Source: Toxonevra muliebris (taxonomy: Eukaryota > Arthropoda > Insecta > Diptera > Pallopteridae). Taken from it: a stretch of DNA of 64,000 bases. The notes beneath the pieces are model-generated. The model was not told the origin of the DNA, ran no database searches, and worked only from the letters and a program-made list of their open reading frames with translations. Each line of letters begins with the position of its first letter. The first letter of the stretch is position 1. A program made the translations under genes and the position numbers. Positions 12,061 to 24,146 of this stretch are shown here, in pieces. The stretch spans positions 25,656,878 to 25,720,877 of the forward strand of contig OY829326.1 of the NCBI GenBank assembly GCA_963691655.1, given 5' to 3'.

Positions 12061-12666
12061 TCAGAATAAAATTTCATCCAAAAAATTGAACTTAAAACAC
12101 AATGAAAAACTAGATCATTAAATCAGACTTGAAAACAACCAGATCAAAAACCAGCTCCTCAAAAGTAAGAATAATTGATCTTGAAATTTCAGTATTAAAT
12201 TGGTCCGAAAAATATAGTAAATAGTTACAATGTAGAAAGATTTTTGAAAGTTACAGACTTTCCAATTTTTGGGAGGAGCTATATCTCTCTTATCCCCCTC
12301 TGGGAACCGCAACTGATTATACTGGACTTCAGTCCAAATTACACCATCCATCTCTTTTCAGGAGAGAAATGGAATTCAACCAGAATTCTGATGGCAATTA
12401 ATCTTTATGGACAGGAGTCACGTTTTTTTTTTAGGCTTGCTGATCATGTAAATGATTTTTAATTGCATCAATAATGGAGCTTCTGAAAATTTTGAAATCC
12501 ATGGAGCCACAAAGAGTAAAGAAAACAATTCGTGTAGACTATCTTGTCAGTATCGACAACTTAGTCTCAAGAAAGGTTAGTTTTATGTAGATCTGCAAAT
12601 GAAAACCGTAAATTTCAAAGATTATTAGGTCTAACGGCACTTATCGCTCTTCGCTGAGTTCTCGAA
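12061..12666. other. unassigned AT-rich DNA
   Basis: It begins with weak remains of the reverse-oriented 12-mer array. No coding domain seen. Confidence 0.45.
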
Positions 12667-12744
12667 GAGTTTGACCTGGTAGAGAATAAGACGGCTGACG
12701 AGCTGGCAAAAAACGTTCTTAACCTGTACTTAATATTTTTATAG
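12667..12744 (+). pseudogene. possible LINE RNase H remnant
   Basis: The short plus-strand frame includes VENKTADELAKN, which resembles the GNEKADELA motif near the end of the RNase H domain of I/R1-type non-LTR retrotransposons. Nothing else of the domain is recognisable on either side, and the frame ends at a stop 26 codons later. Chance similarity is possible. Confidence 0.35.
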
Positions 12745-13264
12745 TTTTTTTAGTTACCAAAATCTCCTAACATAGGAAAAATGTTTCACAGATATTGTGC
12801 ATAAGAACTTGTTTAATAAGATAACCTCACTAACTGTATAATAATATAGGTTCTTAGGCCTAAACTGAACAACAAGAGAAACGTATTTCTTCTAGTACAG
12901 CATGAATATTCAGTCTGACTATTACTAAAAGTTTGAAAAATTTGATACCAGCATTTTACGAACACCGTCTTCAATCATTGAGGCAAAATTACTAATCTAG
13001 ATTTAATTATTATAATTTATGATTTTAATAAAATGTATTAAATAAAAAAAATAAAAAAATACTAATTACTTGCATCAGTGGTAGCGCGATATGTATTTTA
13101 TGTAGTGCTAAGATGCAATAGGTACATATTTTGAAAATTTGAAAGTTCTGGAACTCAACATACAGAGAGTTCGAGTCATAAGTAGACGATTATTTCCATT
13201 TCAGATTAAATCGCTATATGATAACGATAACGGCCCAAACCTTCAACTCCTTGATTCAACACAC
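12745..13264. other. unassigned AT-rich DNA
   Basis: No gene or repeat boundary recognised. A 65-codon frame at 13139-13336 runs into the putative LTR and has no motif. Confidence 0.4.
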
Positions 13265-13714
13265 TGTAACGAACCTTCCTGGTTCCTTTTCTTTTCGTCA
13301 GGGTATACTCAGCGAGTAACCAGGGTGCGTAAATAATAACTCACGATAGTTCGTTTCGGTTCTCTTTGTTCACTTGTTTATTTATTTTCTTCACTGTTGG
13401 TTTTAAATACACTTGATTAATTTTATTCTTGGTACCTCGTACAGTCTTTGTTTGTTCCTTGTAGCCCCTCAATCGTCCTTCTCGGACGTTCGTTTGCCTT
13501 CGTTGGCGCTCGTTTGCCTTCCTTGGCGCTCGGTTTGAGTTCGTATGTTTCCTTTGTGTGTGTTCGTGATACGATGGTTAGCCTTCTTAACCTAAGCTTA
13601 CCTCAAAAAGTTGATATTTGACATTTGTACCCTATGCTCGTATGGTTTCTTTATAGGTGTTTGTATTAGTATAATTTTTTTTTTATGACGCGTGTGTTGT
13701 GACTTAGTCACACA
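13265..13714 (-). mobile_element. putative LTR (solo or 3' LTR)
   Basis: Read on the minus strand, the segment starts TGTGTGACTAAGTCAC after a purine-rich GCGAGGG and ends GTTCGTTACA, giving TG...CA ends. It contains an AATAAA signal (about 13420) roughly 150 bp before its end, and two copies of a GCAAACGAGCGCC-type unit near 13490-13530. No primer-binding site or matching second LTR was found, and flanking 4-5-bp duplications are not evident. An LTR is an inference; it could instead be other non-coding DNA. Confidence 0.35.
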
Positions 13715-15137
13715 CCCTCGCGAATTTATAAAATTACTTTGTGCAACATTTCCTTTCAATGAGTTGTGTGTATTGCACTCTGCATGCTTTTTGACACATG
13801 GGTAGGTATCTCGTTTTTTGGGTTTAGCTGCTGGTTGGTATTTGGGTACTGGTGTATGCATATAAGAAAGTAAAAAAGTTAAATAAATATTATATCGATG
13901 TATTTCGACTTACTGCACAAGAGCACAAGACTATGTCTGGAATATGTTCTTTTTCATTAAACTTACATATTTTTCCCAGTTGAATTTTTCTTCGTCGCTG
14001 AATAAATATGCAACTGATATCAATGTAAAATTTCGTTGAGATTTTTTACTGAAAAAAAAGGGAAAAACAAAAAACTGGCAACAATGAAAAAAAAAATTTA
14101 AAAGCTAAAGAAATGCAGTAATATTTCGAAATATTTGTACCTATATGTGTATGTGTTTGTGGCTATGCATATGTGTGTTGGAAATCCCATTGAGAGTAAC
14201 TCCTTTTCGCTTTACAGCTTTTTTTTGTGATTTTTTATTTTACACTACAAAAGAAATACTCCATGAAATCCCTGCAGGCGTCATTTGTAAATGAAACATT
14301 CATTTTTTGTTTGGTTTGTTTGTTTTTTTTTTCTTTTGGCTGTTGTTGCTTTTGTTGTTGATGTTGTTTTTTTTGTTTTTGTTTTTATTGTTTTTTTGTA
14401 TGTGCTGTGTTAATGTCGCTTACATACGTGTACATGTGACGTTAGACCAAAAAGAAAAAAGAAATGTTGTCTCTACCAAGACGTAAAAATATACAAAAAC
14501 AAAAAATAAATGAAAAAAGCATAGACGACACTCAACGTGTTGCCATCAACTTCATGCCGTCACCATCACCATTTCCAATGCCGTCTACCATTACCAACCA
14601 AGAAACACCACTATTGTCATGTTGCAACTGATGCCTTTGGCAAATTTTGTTTCTTGTTTAATTTTTCGTTTTTTATTCATTGTGTGCAACATTGAAACAG
14701 GTGTAGTTAAATAATTACAACAAATACATTAATGATATGATATTTGATGCTTGCATACATACATACGTATGTACATATGTATCTACATTCAAAGGCATGC
14801 CATGTTAGATCGTTAAACTTCATCGAAAATTGTTGGATTCAAGAATAATTATAATTAAACATCGTAATTTAGTTGGTATGGTATTAAAGTTGTAAAAATA
14901 ACGCAGATTTACCGAGGACCAAAAAGAAAAAAAATTATTATTAAAGTCTAGATGAAGCAAAATATTGCTTATAAGAATTAGAAAAAAAAGAAGAATTTTG
15001 AACAAGAAAAAATTATTTATACTGTCAATAACATTTATTTTATAAGAAATATTTATGATAATTATTACGCGTGGAAATATTTGTTTACGTTGCCGATAAC
15101 TTTTATTTATAATAAATATTTTTACGTCCACTTATAA
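13715..15137. other. AT-rich spacer
   Basis: No gene recognised. The minus-strand frame at 13598-13861 (87 codons) overlaps the putative LTR edge and shows no known domain. There are GTT-rich runs near 14335-14390 and a TACATACGTATGTACATATG-type stretch near 14757. A weak direct repetition of an ATAACATTTATTTATAAGAA-like phrase lies around 15020-15120. Confidence 0.45.
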
Positions 15138-15310
15138 CTATTATGAGTGAGCATTGATTTTAAAATTAGAAATTAAAAATTTCAAATGTCTGCTATAAGA
15201 AAGAAAAAGACAGAAATATCTAAAAACTTATTAATAGGTCTTTCTATCTTTTTCTTTCATATAGCTGATATTTTAAATTTCTAATTTGAAAATCAATGTA
15301 TGAATGGTAG
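15138..15310. repeat. foldback palindrome, arms of about 65 bp
   Basis: The left arm (from CATTGATTTT at 15152) and the right arm (ending AAAATCAATG at 15298) are near-perfect reverse complements around a short loop near 15217-15234. Both arms share TTAGAAATT and AAAGAAAAAGA blocks. Weaker pairing continues outward to about 15138 and 15310. It fits a foldback MITE; no target duplication was identified. Confidence 0.75.
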
Positions 15311-15834
15311 AAAAATTGTATCGTTAATGAAATTTTAATCCCTAGTCATTACCTAATCGGTAGATGCTTTAGTTTTTGTAAATGAAACTTACGTCATCAC
15401 GACATTGTCATTTCTAAAATAAATAGAAGCGGAATACGGGTAGATAAATTATGGATCGCTATACTCCCCAAAATCGCAGAATAATTGAAATATAATGGAA
15501 TAATCTCCCATTATGACTTTTTATGTTTCCCAAACCGAATCCCGATTCGTATTTTCAGACCCCCATTTCTTGTTACGATTTTTAATGAAAATAGACTTTT
15601 TGCGCCTCTGAAGGTTTGAACATTCATGGGCCACCAGTAACCAGTTGTTTTCAATGGTATTTTTACGAACTTTTTCTGTACATTTTTATTGGACAATTTC
15701 TTAAAAATATACAATGTTGCTAATTATGAATTCTTCACTTAACTCTTTCATGACGGTAAATTAACCAGAAACAATAAAAGCAAAATCGTGTCCAGATTTG
15801 CCTTTTTTGACTCATGATATTACAAAATTGAACT

Positions 15835-16272
15835 TTAACCCTTTGACTCCCGAATCATAATGGGGCTTGAGAGAAACCTTTTGTTGTGAAATTATGGTTA
15901 CTTAGGTCTTCCACAATCATGACACCAAATTTCTTGCTTCTACATTGGTTTGTTTGTCCTCTATTAAAGGTTAAAAAAAACATAGCTATGAAGCTGTAGA
16001 CAACCACTGGATAACTCCTTTTCTCCAATTTTTCTGATTTTCATATTTTCTTATTTTTTATAAACATATCTGATAAAAAAAATGTCCGGTTAGTAATAAT
16101 TTAGTGGATTATTTTTCAAAAAATAGTGCAAAAAATTTTACTGAAACTTTTTGCACTTAAGTTTTTTGCTGGACTTCAAAGACAAAACATTAAAAAAAAA
16201 TTACTTCAGCAAGAAATTTCAAATATTCGGCAATCAGCAAACTTGAAGAATACCTGACAGAACCGAATACCG
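15835..16272 (+). mobile_element. TTAA-flanked piggyBac-like MITE, copy 1 (3' end unclear)
   Basis: It begins TTAACCCTTTGACTCCCGAA and matches the copy at 21941 over more than 400 bp, including GACACCAAATTTCT, TAGACAACCACTGGATAACT and GGACTTCAAAGACAAAACAT. Similarity ends near CAGAACCGAATACC at about 16268, before a 3' terminus. Relative to copy 2 it has an extra segment near 16080-16120. TTAA followed by CCC is the usual start of piggyBac-type elements; with no transposase present, superfamily assignment is inferred from ends only. Just upstream, TTAACTCTTTCATGACGG at 15739 resembles the other end of this family in inverse orientation. Confidence 0.65.
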
Positions 16273-18504
16273 AAACCGAATTGGGAAGGTTGGAAGCCCC
16301 GTTTTTGGGGTAGGGTTCAAAGACGAAGAAGGGTGTCAATACAAAATTTGAAATTTTCTCTTACAGTATTTTATAAATTTGATGTTTTTCAATAAATCCA
16401 GTGGAAATATAAAGTTTCTTTCTTACTAATGATTTCCATTGATTTATTTATGCTTTTTGTCTGATTTTATGAATAACGAGGTCATACTTCTAGTCAGCAA
16501 ACGAACTAGCAACTCCACGAAGATCAGTTTTAACTGGGTTAGTAAATTTTTCGAGATCTGTGGAAGAAGGTGTTGAACTAATTTTCTTTAAGATTTGTAA
16601 AAAACTCTGACTGATTTGGTTTCTGAATGTATAAGAATTACTGCTGTATTTTATATAAATTTACATAATACCATATTTTATACAAACTTTAATTTTTGGT
16701 CTCTATATGTCAGTGTTATACAAAAACAATAACTAAAGATAAACAACTTTACCATAAAATCCTTGAAAGAAGCTTAAAAATGTTACTTAACACTTATAGA
16801 TGTATGTTTGTATGCATGTATTTTAGACTTAATGCCGCTGTTTTTATTAAAACGAAATATTCATAACTTAATACATTAACACTATACAAACACAGACACA
16901 TACATATATATTTATGCATATTTATAAATGTATGTATATGTGTGTGTATATGTATAGAGTGAGTTATAAATTAGAACGAACGAGGAACATGCTTATGTAT
17001 AAATACAAGTTATTTAAGCATTATAAAGGTAATTAAAATGCTAATAAACACTCGTTAAATGTAAAAAGGACCAAAAAGAAGATACAACGCGAAGCACGAT
17101 GAGCATAGTTTGTACCAAAAAAGACATACATACATATTTATATACATACTTGTGCTAACTACAAATCAACACTATAAAACATAAAAGTAACTGGGTAAGC
17201 TAAGCTAAGCTGGGCTGGAAAATGTGGCAAAAGTCTCAAGGAAACAAAAGCTTATACAAAATTTTGTATTGAAGTGGCATACATATACATAAGTAAACCA
17301 ACAACAACAGTGCTCATTAGTATGCAGCAAGTTATGCAGAAATGCGAGTATGTATGTGTGTGTTTGCGTAAAGATGCCTTTGAAATGTGTGTGTGTGGAT
17401 TACAGGTGAGATTAAAATGTGAAATGATTTAAGCACTTGCACACACACAAATATACACACGTACTTGAAACAAAATTTTCAAGATTGAAGAGCAACAGCC
17501 AAAAGGATTTATGTAGTTATAAGAGTTGGAAAACTCTTTATTTTTAGTCTTTAATAAAAATATATTTGGATGTATTTAACTAAGTAGAAATCCAGTTTCA
17601 ATTGGTTTTTATTTATAATTTGGCTTTATTATTATTTTTTTTTTTTTGTCAATTACTTTTACTTTTCTACAAGTACTTAAACATTTTGTAGGCATGTATA
17701 TGTTTTCAATTAAAATCTTGCTTTTATTTAAAAAAAAAAAAAAAAAAAACACTTGAAATTTTCTCAAAACTCATATTGGTATAAATATGTATGTGTGTAT
17801 ACAATCAAACATATACACACTCTCATTCAGTTTGAAGTATCCGATGCAAGAATCAACTTCAAAAAATATATGCATGTGTACTTTAATGCAACATCCTTGA
17901 AATGTAACAGCAGCATTATATTGTTGCTGTTGCTGCTGTTGTTGTTGTTGTCTTTCAACATATTTGAATGCCATCAAAAACGACAACGAGTTGTTGCTGC
18001 TATTGAATTGTATGCACATACATAAATTTTCGTTGTGTATCAATAACAATTCAGTAAAGTTACAAGTACTCAAACAAACACACATATACATATGTATATA
18101 AAACGTACATGCACACACACACTTATGTATAATACTCATTGATAATACACACTCGTATATAAATATGTAGATATGTATGCATTTTTATTGTATAGCTGAT
18201 AATTATAATGATGTTGTTGCTATTGCTACTGCTGTTGTTGTTGCTTGTTTCAACTTTATACATTAATTGAACTGATTGACATCTTTTGAGAATTTTTTAT
18301 AAAAAAAAAGAAGAGAAAAAAGGAAGAAGTTTATTCGAATCAAAAGAAAAATCATCAAGAACGTCAAATTCATTAAAATCGAACTCTTGTAATCCGAATG
18401 AGGTATAAACAAAAGCAACAATCAACAATGATATTAGTGACAAAACAATAACATCAGTAACATCATCATCATTGTGCTCGCATCACTTTCATCATAATCA
18501 CAAT
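16273..18504. other. AT-rich spacer with simple repeats
   Basis: No gene recognised. It holds TACATATATATTTATG-type runs near 16900-16960, a 20-A run (17730-17749), CTG/GTT repeats (about 17921-17952) and CA runs near 18070-18120. The minus-strand frame at 17771-18139 is a product of the CTG/GTT repeat (polyGln) and is not called. Confidence 0.5.
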
Positions 18505-19564
18505 CAGTGGCGGATCGATTCAGATTTTTAAATCTGAAAGTTATTTATTTTTTTGTTTTGCTATGTTTCTACTTATAAATTCTAAAGGAAATATTCTAGG
18601 TTATATATTTAAAATAAAATATACACCCATAGAAATAATTATACTTCCATTAAAAAATATTCCGCAGAAGTTTACTTTTACAATAAATTTATGGTTTGAT
18701 AATTTTTTGTTTGTAAAGAATATTGAAATAAAAATCGATTTTTGGATATTTTTTCAAAACAATCCAGCTTACTGTACCTTTTCAGAGTTGAAAAATTTTT
18801 GGAATGGCCATGAAATAAACTGAGGCCCATTTTTAGAATGAGATAGCAACAAATTTTTATTCGGTGGTAAATTTAAATTTAAAATCTCTTTTAGTTTGAT
18901 TATTATTTAGTAAGGCTAAAAGATTTTGAATTGTGTGTGGTAATCATCACATTCTCGTAATAAATGGAGGAGGTAGGGGTGGTGAACTAACTCTTCCCCC
19001 AAGGCTGGGATTTCGAATCAAGATCTCTTCTTTCTTTTCTGGTGCTTCTATTTTGTACTCTCTCTTTATTAAATTTGGTATTTATTTGAAAAATCTTATT
19101 TAATTTTGGAGGTATTTTCTTCGAAATTCAATAACAAATTTTAAAAATCTAAGGTAAATTATAAACATGATTTAAGGTCATTCTTAAAAAAGTAGTTCCA
19201 TGTTCTCTAGAAGTAACTTAGCTCAAGGTTTCTGTTTCTACAGTTCTACTATACACAAAGTAGTGTAAATTTTTGAAAAAAATTGCTATCAATTTCATAG
19301 GTGGCTGAAAATAACCAACATCGATATTTTTGGTATTTAGAAAAACTCAAAAATCCGATTTAACATCAATTAAAAAAAAAGAAGTAAAGTAACTACTTTA
19401 GTTTTTGTATCTGAAACAGTCCAAAATTTCATAAAATAGTTTTACTTGAAAAAAACTGACCAACTTTAAAAATGTGTCAGTTCTTAAGTATGATGTAAAA
19501 AAATATAGTATGAAATTTTTCAAATATCAGTCCCTCCTATTGAAGATTTCTAGATCCGCCACTG
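18505..19564. mobile_element. non-autonomous hAT-type element
   Basis: The ends are perfect 12-bp inverted repeats, CAGTGGCGGATC at 18505 and its complement ending at 19564. CAGNG termini are typical of the hAT superfamily. The flanking octamers ATCACAAT and ATTAAAAT agree at 6 of 8 positions, which fits an old 8-bp target duplication. The interior has an 86-codon frame (18563-18823) without any transposase or BED-finger motif, so this copy could only have moved with help from another element. The same terminal sequence starts the element at 47371. Confidence 0.65.
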
Positions 19565-19787
19565 ATTAAAATCATTAATATTAAAAGTAAGGCGTTTTGT
19601 TTGGCAGCCTGCAGTATAATATATGAACATACATACTTGTTGTATGTGCACTTTAACTACACCTATCATCATCACTATCAGTGTTGCCATATTTTTGTTG
19701 CTTTAATTAAAAAAAAAAATATGTGATAATTTTAAATATATTAAATATTTTATATAAATGTCTGACCAAGTTTTTCAGTGATTAGTG
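19565..19787. other. spacer between hAT element and retrocopy
   Basis: Nothing recognised except CAGTGTTGCCATA at about 19680, which looks like a hAT terminus but has no partner nearby. Confidence 0.4.
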
Positions 19788-19868
19788 GTAGATTTAAAGA
19801 ATAGCAAAAGGGAACACAGGATATAGTACAATGGACGTAAAACTTGTCTGAGTGCTGTATGTCTGTTC

Positions 19869-19904
<36 letters not shown>
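19788..19904 (+). mobile_element. short retroposed insertion with 35-A tail and 8-bp duplication
   Basis: An 82-bp body ending GTATGTCTGTTCC is followed by an uninterrupted run of 35 A (19870-19904). The octamer GATTAGTG occurs exactly before the body (19780-19787) and directly after the tail (19905-19912), as expected of a target duplication from LINE-mediated retroposition. The source RNA is not recognised; it could be a LINE or SINE 3' end or an mRNA. A pure A run of this length suggests a young insertion. Confidence 0.75.
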
Positions 19905-19906
<2 letters not shown>

Positions 19907-20366
19907 TTAGTGATGAGAGAGTTTGCATTGGAATCAAATATAAATCGCTTATATTTCTTTAAACATATATAAAACGGGCGATAATAAAGAAATCAATCGG
20001 TGAACTTATTTATTTGTGAAAGTAAATCTTACGCAAAGGGCATAGCCGGGTTTCCATGTCAGAAATGCCCCCAAATTGAATCAAGTTTCGCATGGACCCT
20101 TTTGAAGCATTAGATTTACGAAGGTTTTGGCTAAATTCTCAGACCATTTTCTGCAATTTCTAATGAGTAATGGCGGATTTTGTAAATTTTGTTTTTCGCG
20201 TTTTTCAGCTTAACTAGTCATAAGAAAAATCTGAAAAAATTCACAGTGATTTTTTTGGTTTTGGAAATACATTTGGAATTTTTCGCGAATTTTCCAATGC
20301 AAAAAATCGCGAAACTTTTTACATGCGATTTTTTCCTACTAAACATAGGTTTACTACTCTGATTTT

Positions 20367-21081
20367 CAGTGTGGCCAACTTTTCGTTTTCAAAATCCGCT
20401 AAAAAGAAGAAAAAAACGCGTATTTTCTTTAAAAAAGCGCTAAATTTTTTCTTTATGAAAGTGTTGAACACAAATTTTTTTATACATGTATTAAAAAGAA
20501 AATTAATTAAATACATGTATTTTTAAAGTTTTTAATTCACAGCATTTCTAAATTATACAATCACAAGAAAAACTAAAATAAGATAATGGAAAAAGAGTAT
20601 TTTATTCACTTTGATCACAAAAAAATATACAGAGTAATAATTTATAACTATCACTTATCGATGTCGAAGTCTGTATTCTCTTCATTACTATCAGCTTCTT
20701 CTGGCCATAGCACACTCTTTAGTCTTAATTCAGAAGCGTTATAAATACTAGTGCTATTTATTTATGTCATCACGAATTTTGTAGTTTTCACAAAATGAAT
20801 TTTCGTGTTTAAATCCATTTTTTATATGAAGTAAAGAATTTTTTGAATTGATTGACTTACGGTTTCGAATTTAGGTTTTAAATAAGTTCATTGCTCATTG
20901 TTTCGATAAAAAATGTTGTTAGGATTATTCAGGAAATGTATTATATAGCGGAGCATTTAGTGTCTTTTAAATTGAGAAAACGCGTTGAAAAACCCGCTGA
21001 CCGCTAAATAACTTTTTTTCCTCGTTTTAATTTTCAAAAAGCACTAAATTTAGCGGGAAAAGCGCTGAGTTGGCCACACTG
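20367..21081. mobile_element. non-autonomous hAT-type element
   Basis: The termini are perfect 14-bp inverted repeats, CAGTGTGGCCAACT at 20367 and its complement ending at 21081. The adjacent octamers CTGATTTT (20359-20366) and CTGACTTT (21082-21089) match at 7 of 8 positions. Near both ends the word CGCTAAA and its complement recur, like hAT subterminal motifs. No transposase is encoded. Confidence 0.75.
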
Positions 21082-21940
21082 CTGACTTTTCTTATGTAAA
21101 TAAGTCGCTTCCGAATACTCATACTCCAATTGTTTCAGATTTTTGCAAGATATGGAAGGGAAAAAAATAAAAACCGAAATTGGCATTTCATGCCATAAGG
21201 CCATGAAAAAAATCAATGACAGCTATTAACTATCAACTATCGGCTATTTTCGCAGACTTTTTTTTTTAAATTTTTTTTTTGCAAAATTTTTTTTATGAAA
21301 ATCAAAAAAAAATTTTACCAGTGCAGTGCAACAAATTTTCAACTTTTGTCTTATGTGCAAGACTGCGTACTTAGTTTTTCTCCATTCCCTCTAGTTCACC
21401 CACAATGTGGACCTGAAGTCGGAAAAATACTTTCAGCATTCTTACTCCCAGTCTCCCGCCTGGAAGTTTTCAAATTGTCAATGTACTTCTTGCCTAAGCT
21501 ATAAAATTAATTTTTTTGTTTTCTACAAGTGTCTTTCAAAAATAATTTTGTCCTTTCATCCAAGATGGCAACGTTATTTTGACAACATATATTAATGTTA
21601 CCCTTAATTTTTTTTGCATGCATGTATATTTGGTCCTGAATTTTTTCTCATATTTATTTCTCAGTATTTTGATGAAATCTAACATAAGGCTATATATAAT
21701 TTTTAAGAGTTTTGAGCTATGATGTGCTTTACTTTTAATTTATTATTTTTATGGTTACCTATTCTTAATTTTAACCCTTTTAAAGTACATTTGTATGTGT
21801 ACAAACACTTAAGAGGTTACATTACTTTATTCCTACTTTAATCTGCTTTAGCTTGAGTTTTTTGAATGTAAGTAGAGTGTTTTTTTTTAAGTATTTCACA
21901 CAAATGAAATTGTTTTTGCATTAGTTCATAATAAATGTCT

Positions 21941-22429
21941 TTAACCCTTTGACTACCGAATTATAATGGGGCTTGAGAGAAACCTTTTGTTGTGAAATTA
22001 TGGTCACTTTGGTCTTCCACAATCATGACACCAAATTTCTGGCTTCTACATTGGTTCGTTTGACCTTTATTAAAGGTTAAAAAAAATATAGGTATGAAGC
22101 TGTAGACAACCACTGGATAACTCCCTTTCTCTAATTTTTTGATTTTCATATTCTCTTATCTTTTATAAACATATTTGATAAAAAAAATAGTGCAAAAGAT
22201 TTTACTAAAAATTATTGCACTTAGGTTTTTTGCTGGACTTCAAAGACAAAACATTAAAAAAAAATTGCTTAAGCAAGAAATTTCAAATATTCGGCAATCA
22301 CTCAAACTTGAAGAATACCTAACAGAACCGAATACAAATAGCGTTAATAGTAATATCTGTTTAAAATTTTATTTATGACACATAAAAGTGAATGTTGCAT
22401 GTACGCAACATTGAGTATGAAAGAGTTAA
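21941..22429 (+). mobile_element. TTAA-flanked piggyBac-like MITE, copy 2
   Basis: This is the most complete compact copy (489 bp). It starts TTAACCCTTTGACTACCGAA and ends GAGTATGAAAGAGTTAA, giving imperfect inverted ends and TTAA on both sides. It lacks the hairpin present in copy 3. No transposase frame is present; the small frames at 21961-22149 and 22175-22378 have no motif. Confidence 0.7.
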
Positions 22430-23394
22430 ATGAACATGAGATATCAAGTCAAACTAATATGGGCTCCATACGATTAGAAAAGGATTCATTCAACAGAAGA
22501 AGGTTTAACAATGAAGCCGATACAAATAACTGATATATTATGTTATAAAACATGAGGTTTTTGGAGCTTTGAAGTGTTGTGAAACTGTTTGAATTACAGC
22601 AAATTAAACGCGATAACTAAAATGTTTTCAAGCTCAAAATGCTAGATATTGTGAAGCTAGACGAACTCTAAAGCCCAAAGATCTGCCCTTGAGGATTCTA
22701 ATTTGATTGCGGTTACTAAAAATGCATCACTTCTAGTAATAATCTTAGACGCATTGCTTTTGTTGGTTTGAAGGGTTCAAAATATAGTAGTTGAGCCCTC
22801 ACTAAAAGAAAAACAGGGGGATCCGTAAGAAAAACGCAATAGTTTGAGTAAAATGCAAGACAAAACATCATTGTATTACTTAGAACTGCTTTAAATAAAT
22901 TCTTGCCAATTTCCCTGAAGAAAAACTTTAAAATCGCTTGAGGGATCAGGCTTTTTTACCAGTATGTTCCGCATTATAATATAGTTGAATTTTGCGTCCT
23001 TTGGTTGAAAATTTGACGAAATTGAAAGCAAAAAGTATCTACAGCAATAAAAACTGATATTCGATAAATTCATTGAAATTTCAAGTGTTTTTCAACTTTA
23101 ATTTAGGTACAATTTAAAAATCGGAAAATAAATTGTGCAAGATGTTTTGGAAAATCTTATATTCATTTATTCTTATATTCGAGAAAAAAGGCTGGTCGTG
23201 GAAGAAAATCTTGTAAATCAAATATAAAATATGGAGAAAGTTGTGATAGGATTATACAAAAATGATCCAAAACTCTTTGAATGTATTTGCCTTGGTAATT
23301 TATTATAGAAGGAATGATTAAATTTCCAATTTACAACATCCAGTTTTTGGACAAGGCACCAGATGCCAATATACCAAATATGTGATTCAGTTGA
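22430..23394. other. unassigned AT-rich DNA
   Basis: No gene, inverted termini or tandem repeat recognised. Confidence 0.45.
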
Positions 23395-23445
23395 GACAAT
23401 CCGAAAGTCAGGCACTCAGACCTAGAAGATGCTTTATACCAGAGC
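23395..23445. repeat. dispersed repeat, copy also at 57441
   Basis: The phrase CGAAAGTCAGGCACT, followed by an AGACCTAGAAGAT-like and a TACCAGAGC-like segment, recurs at 57441-57491 with several mismatches. It is a fragment of an unidentified dispersed repeat. Confidence 0.55.
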
Positions 23446-23971
23446 TTTGAATTAGACAAAATACGATTCGCTATACTGATGAAGACTGAATAATTTTTTG
23501 TGGAAGAGGTTTTAATTTTTTTAAGCGTTTCTTAAAAATAGCCCTTCTTGCCGAAACAAGGCTGAACGTTCTCACAGAAAGTGGGAAGTCGTCTCAACGA
23601 CGTCCATACAAGCCGATACTCCATCTAGTCCGACAGACCTAATTTGTTTATGTGTTATCTGACATAATGACTGGATAGAAAGCAAACTGAGATCCGCTCT
23701 ATTTAAAATCAGGTACTGGGTGAGAGCGAGAGAAAAGACAAGCTCCTTGACCTGTCTAAGAAGAAAATATTCATAAATAATTTTTATCAAACTGATTTTT
23801 AAATACAATAAATTAAATTTTAGGAAAAATTTTCCGATTTTTTTAATCTTAACCTCAAAAAAATGGCCAAAAGTGACAAAAAATTCACATAATAATCAAA
23901 TTAAATTTTTTCAAATAAATATTCAATGTGCATTCTAATGCATTTTTTTTATCGTGAAGGACATAATTTCA

Positions 23972-24146
23972 TTAACTCATTGACTTCCCACTACTGATGA
24001 TGTACTCAACCTCAAAAAAATTATCAAAAATAGTAGAGGCTCATTTTTTTCAAATGATCATCATTGGGAATTTAAGCCATTATCAATGATAAGGAACCCG
24101 AATGAGGTTGAGATCTTTCGTGGTGCTCTGACCAATAATGCGTTAA
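23972..24146. mobile_element. possible small TTAA-flanked MITE
   Basis: The left end reads TTAACTCATTGACTTCCCA and the right end, complemented, reads TTAACGCATTATTGG, both beginning at TTAA. The short inverted ends resemble those of the larger TTAA elements here. The match is only about 10 bp. Confidence 0.35.

Noticed and set aside
17771..18139. 122-codon minus-strand frame with polyGln
   Set aside because: It comes from the CTG/GTT repeat and flanking ACACAC DNA; no conserved part.
19680..19692. hAT terminus CAGTGTTGCCATA
   Set aside because: No matching inverted end or octamer duplication found nearby.
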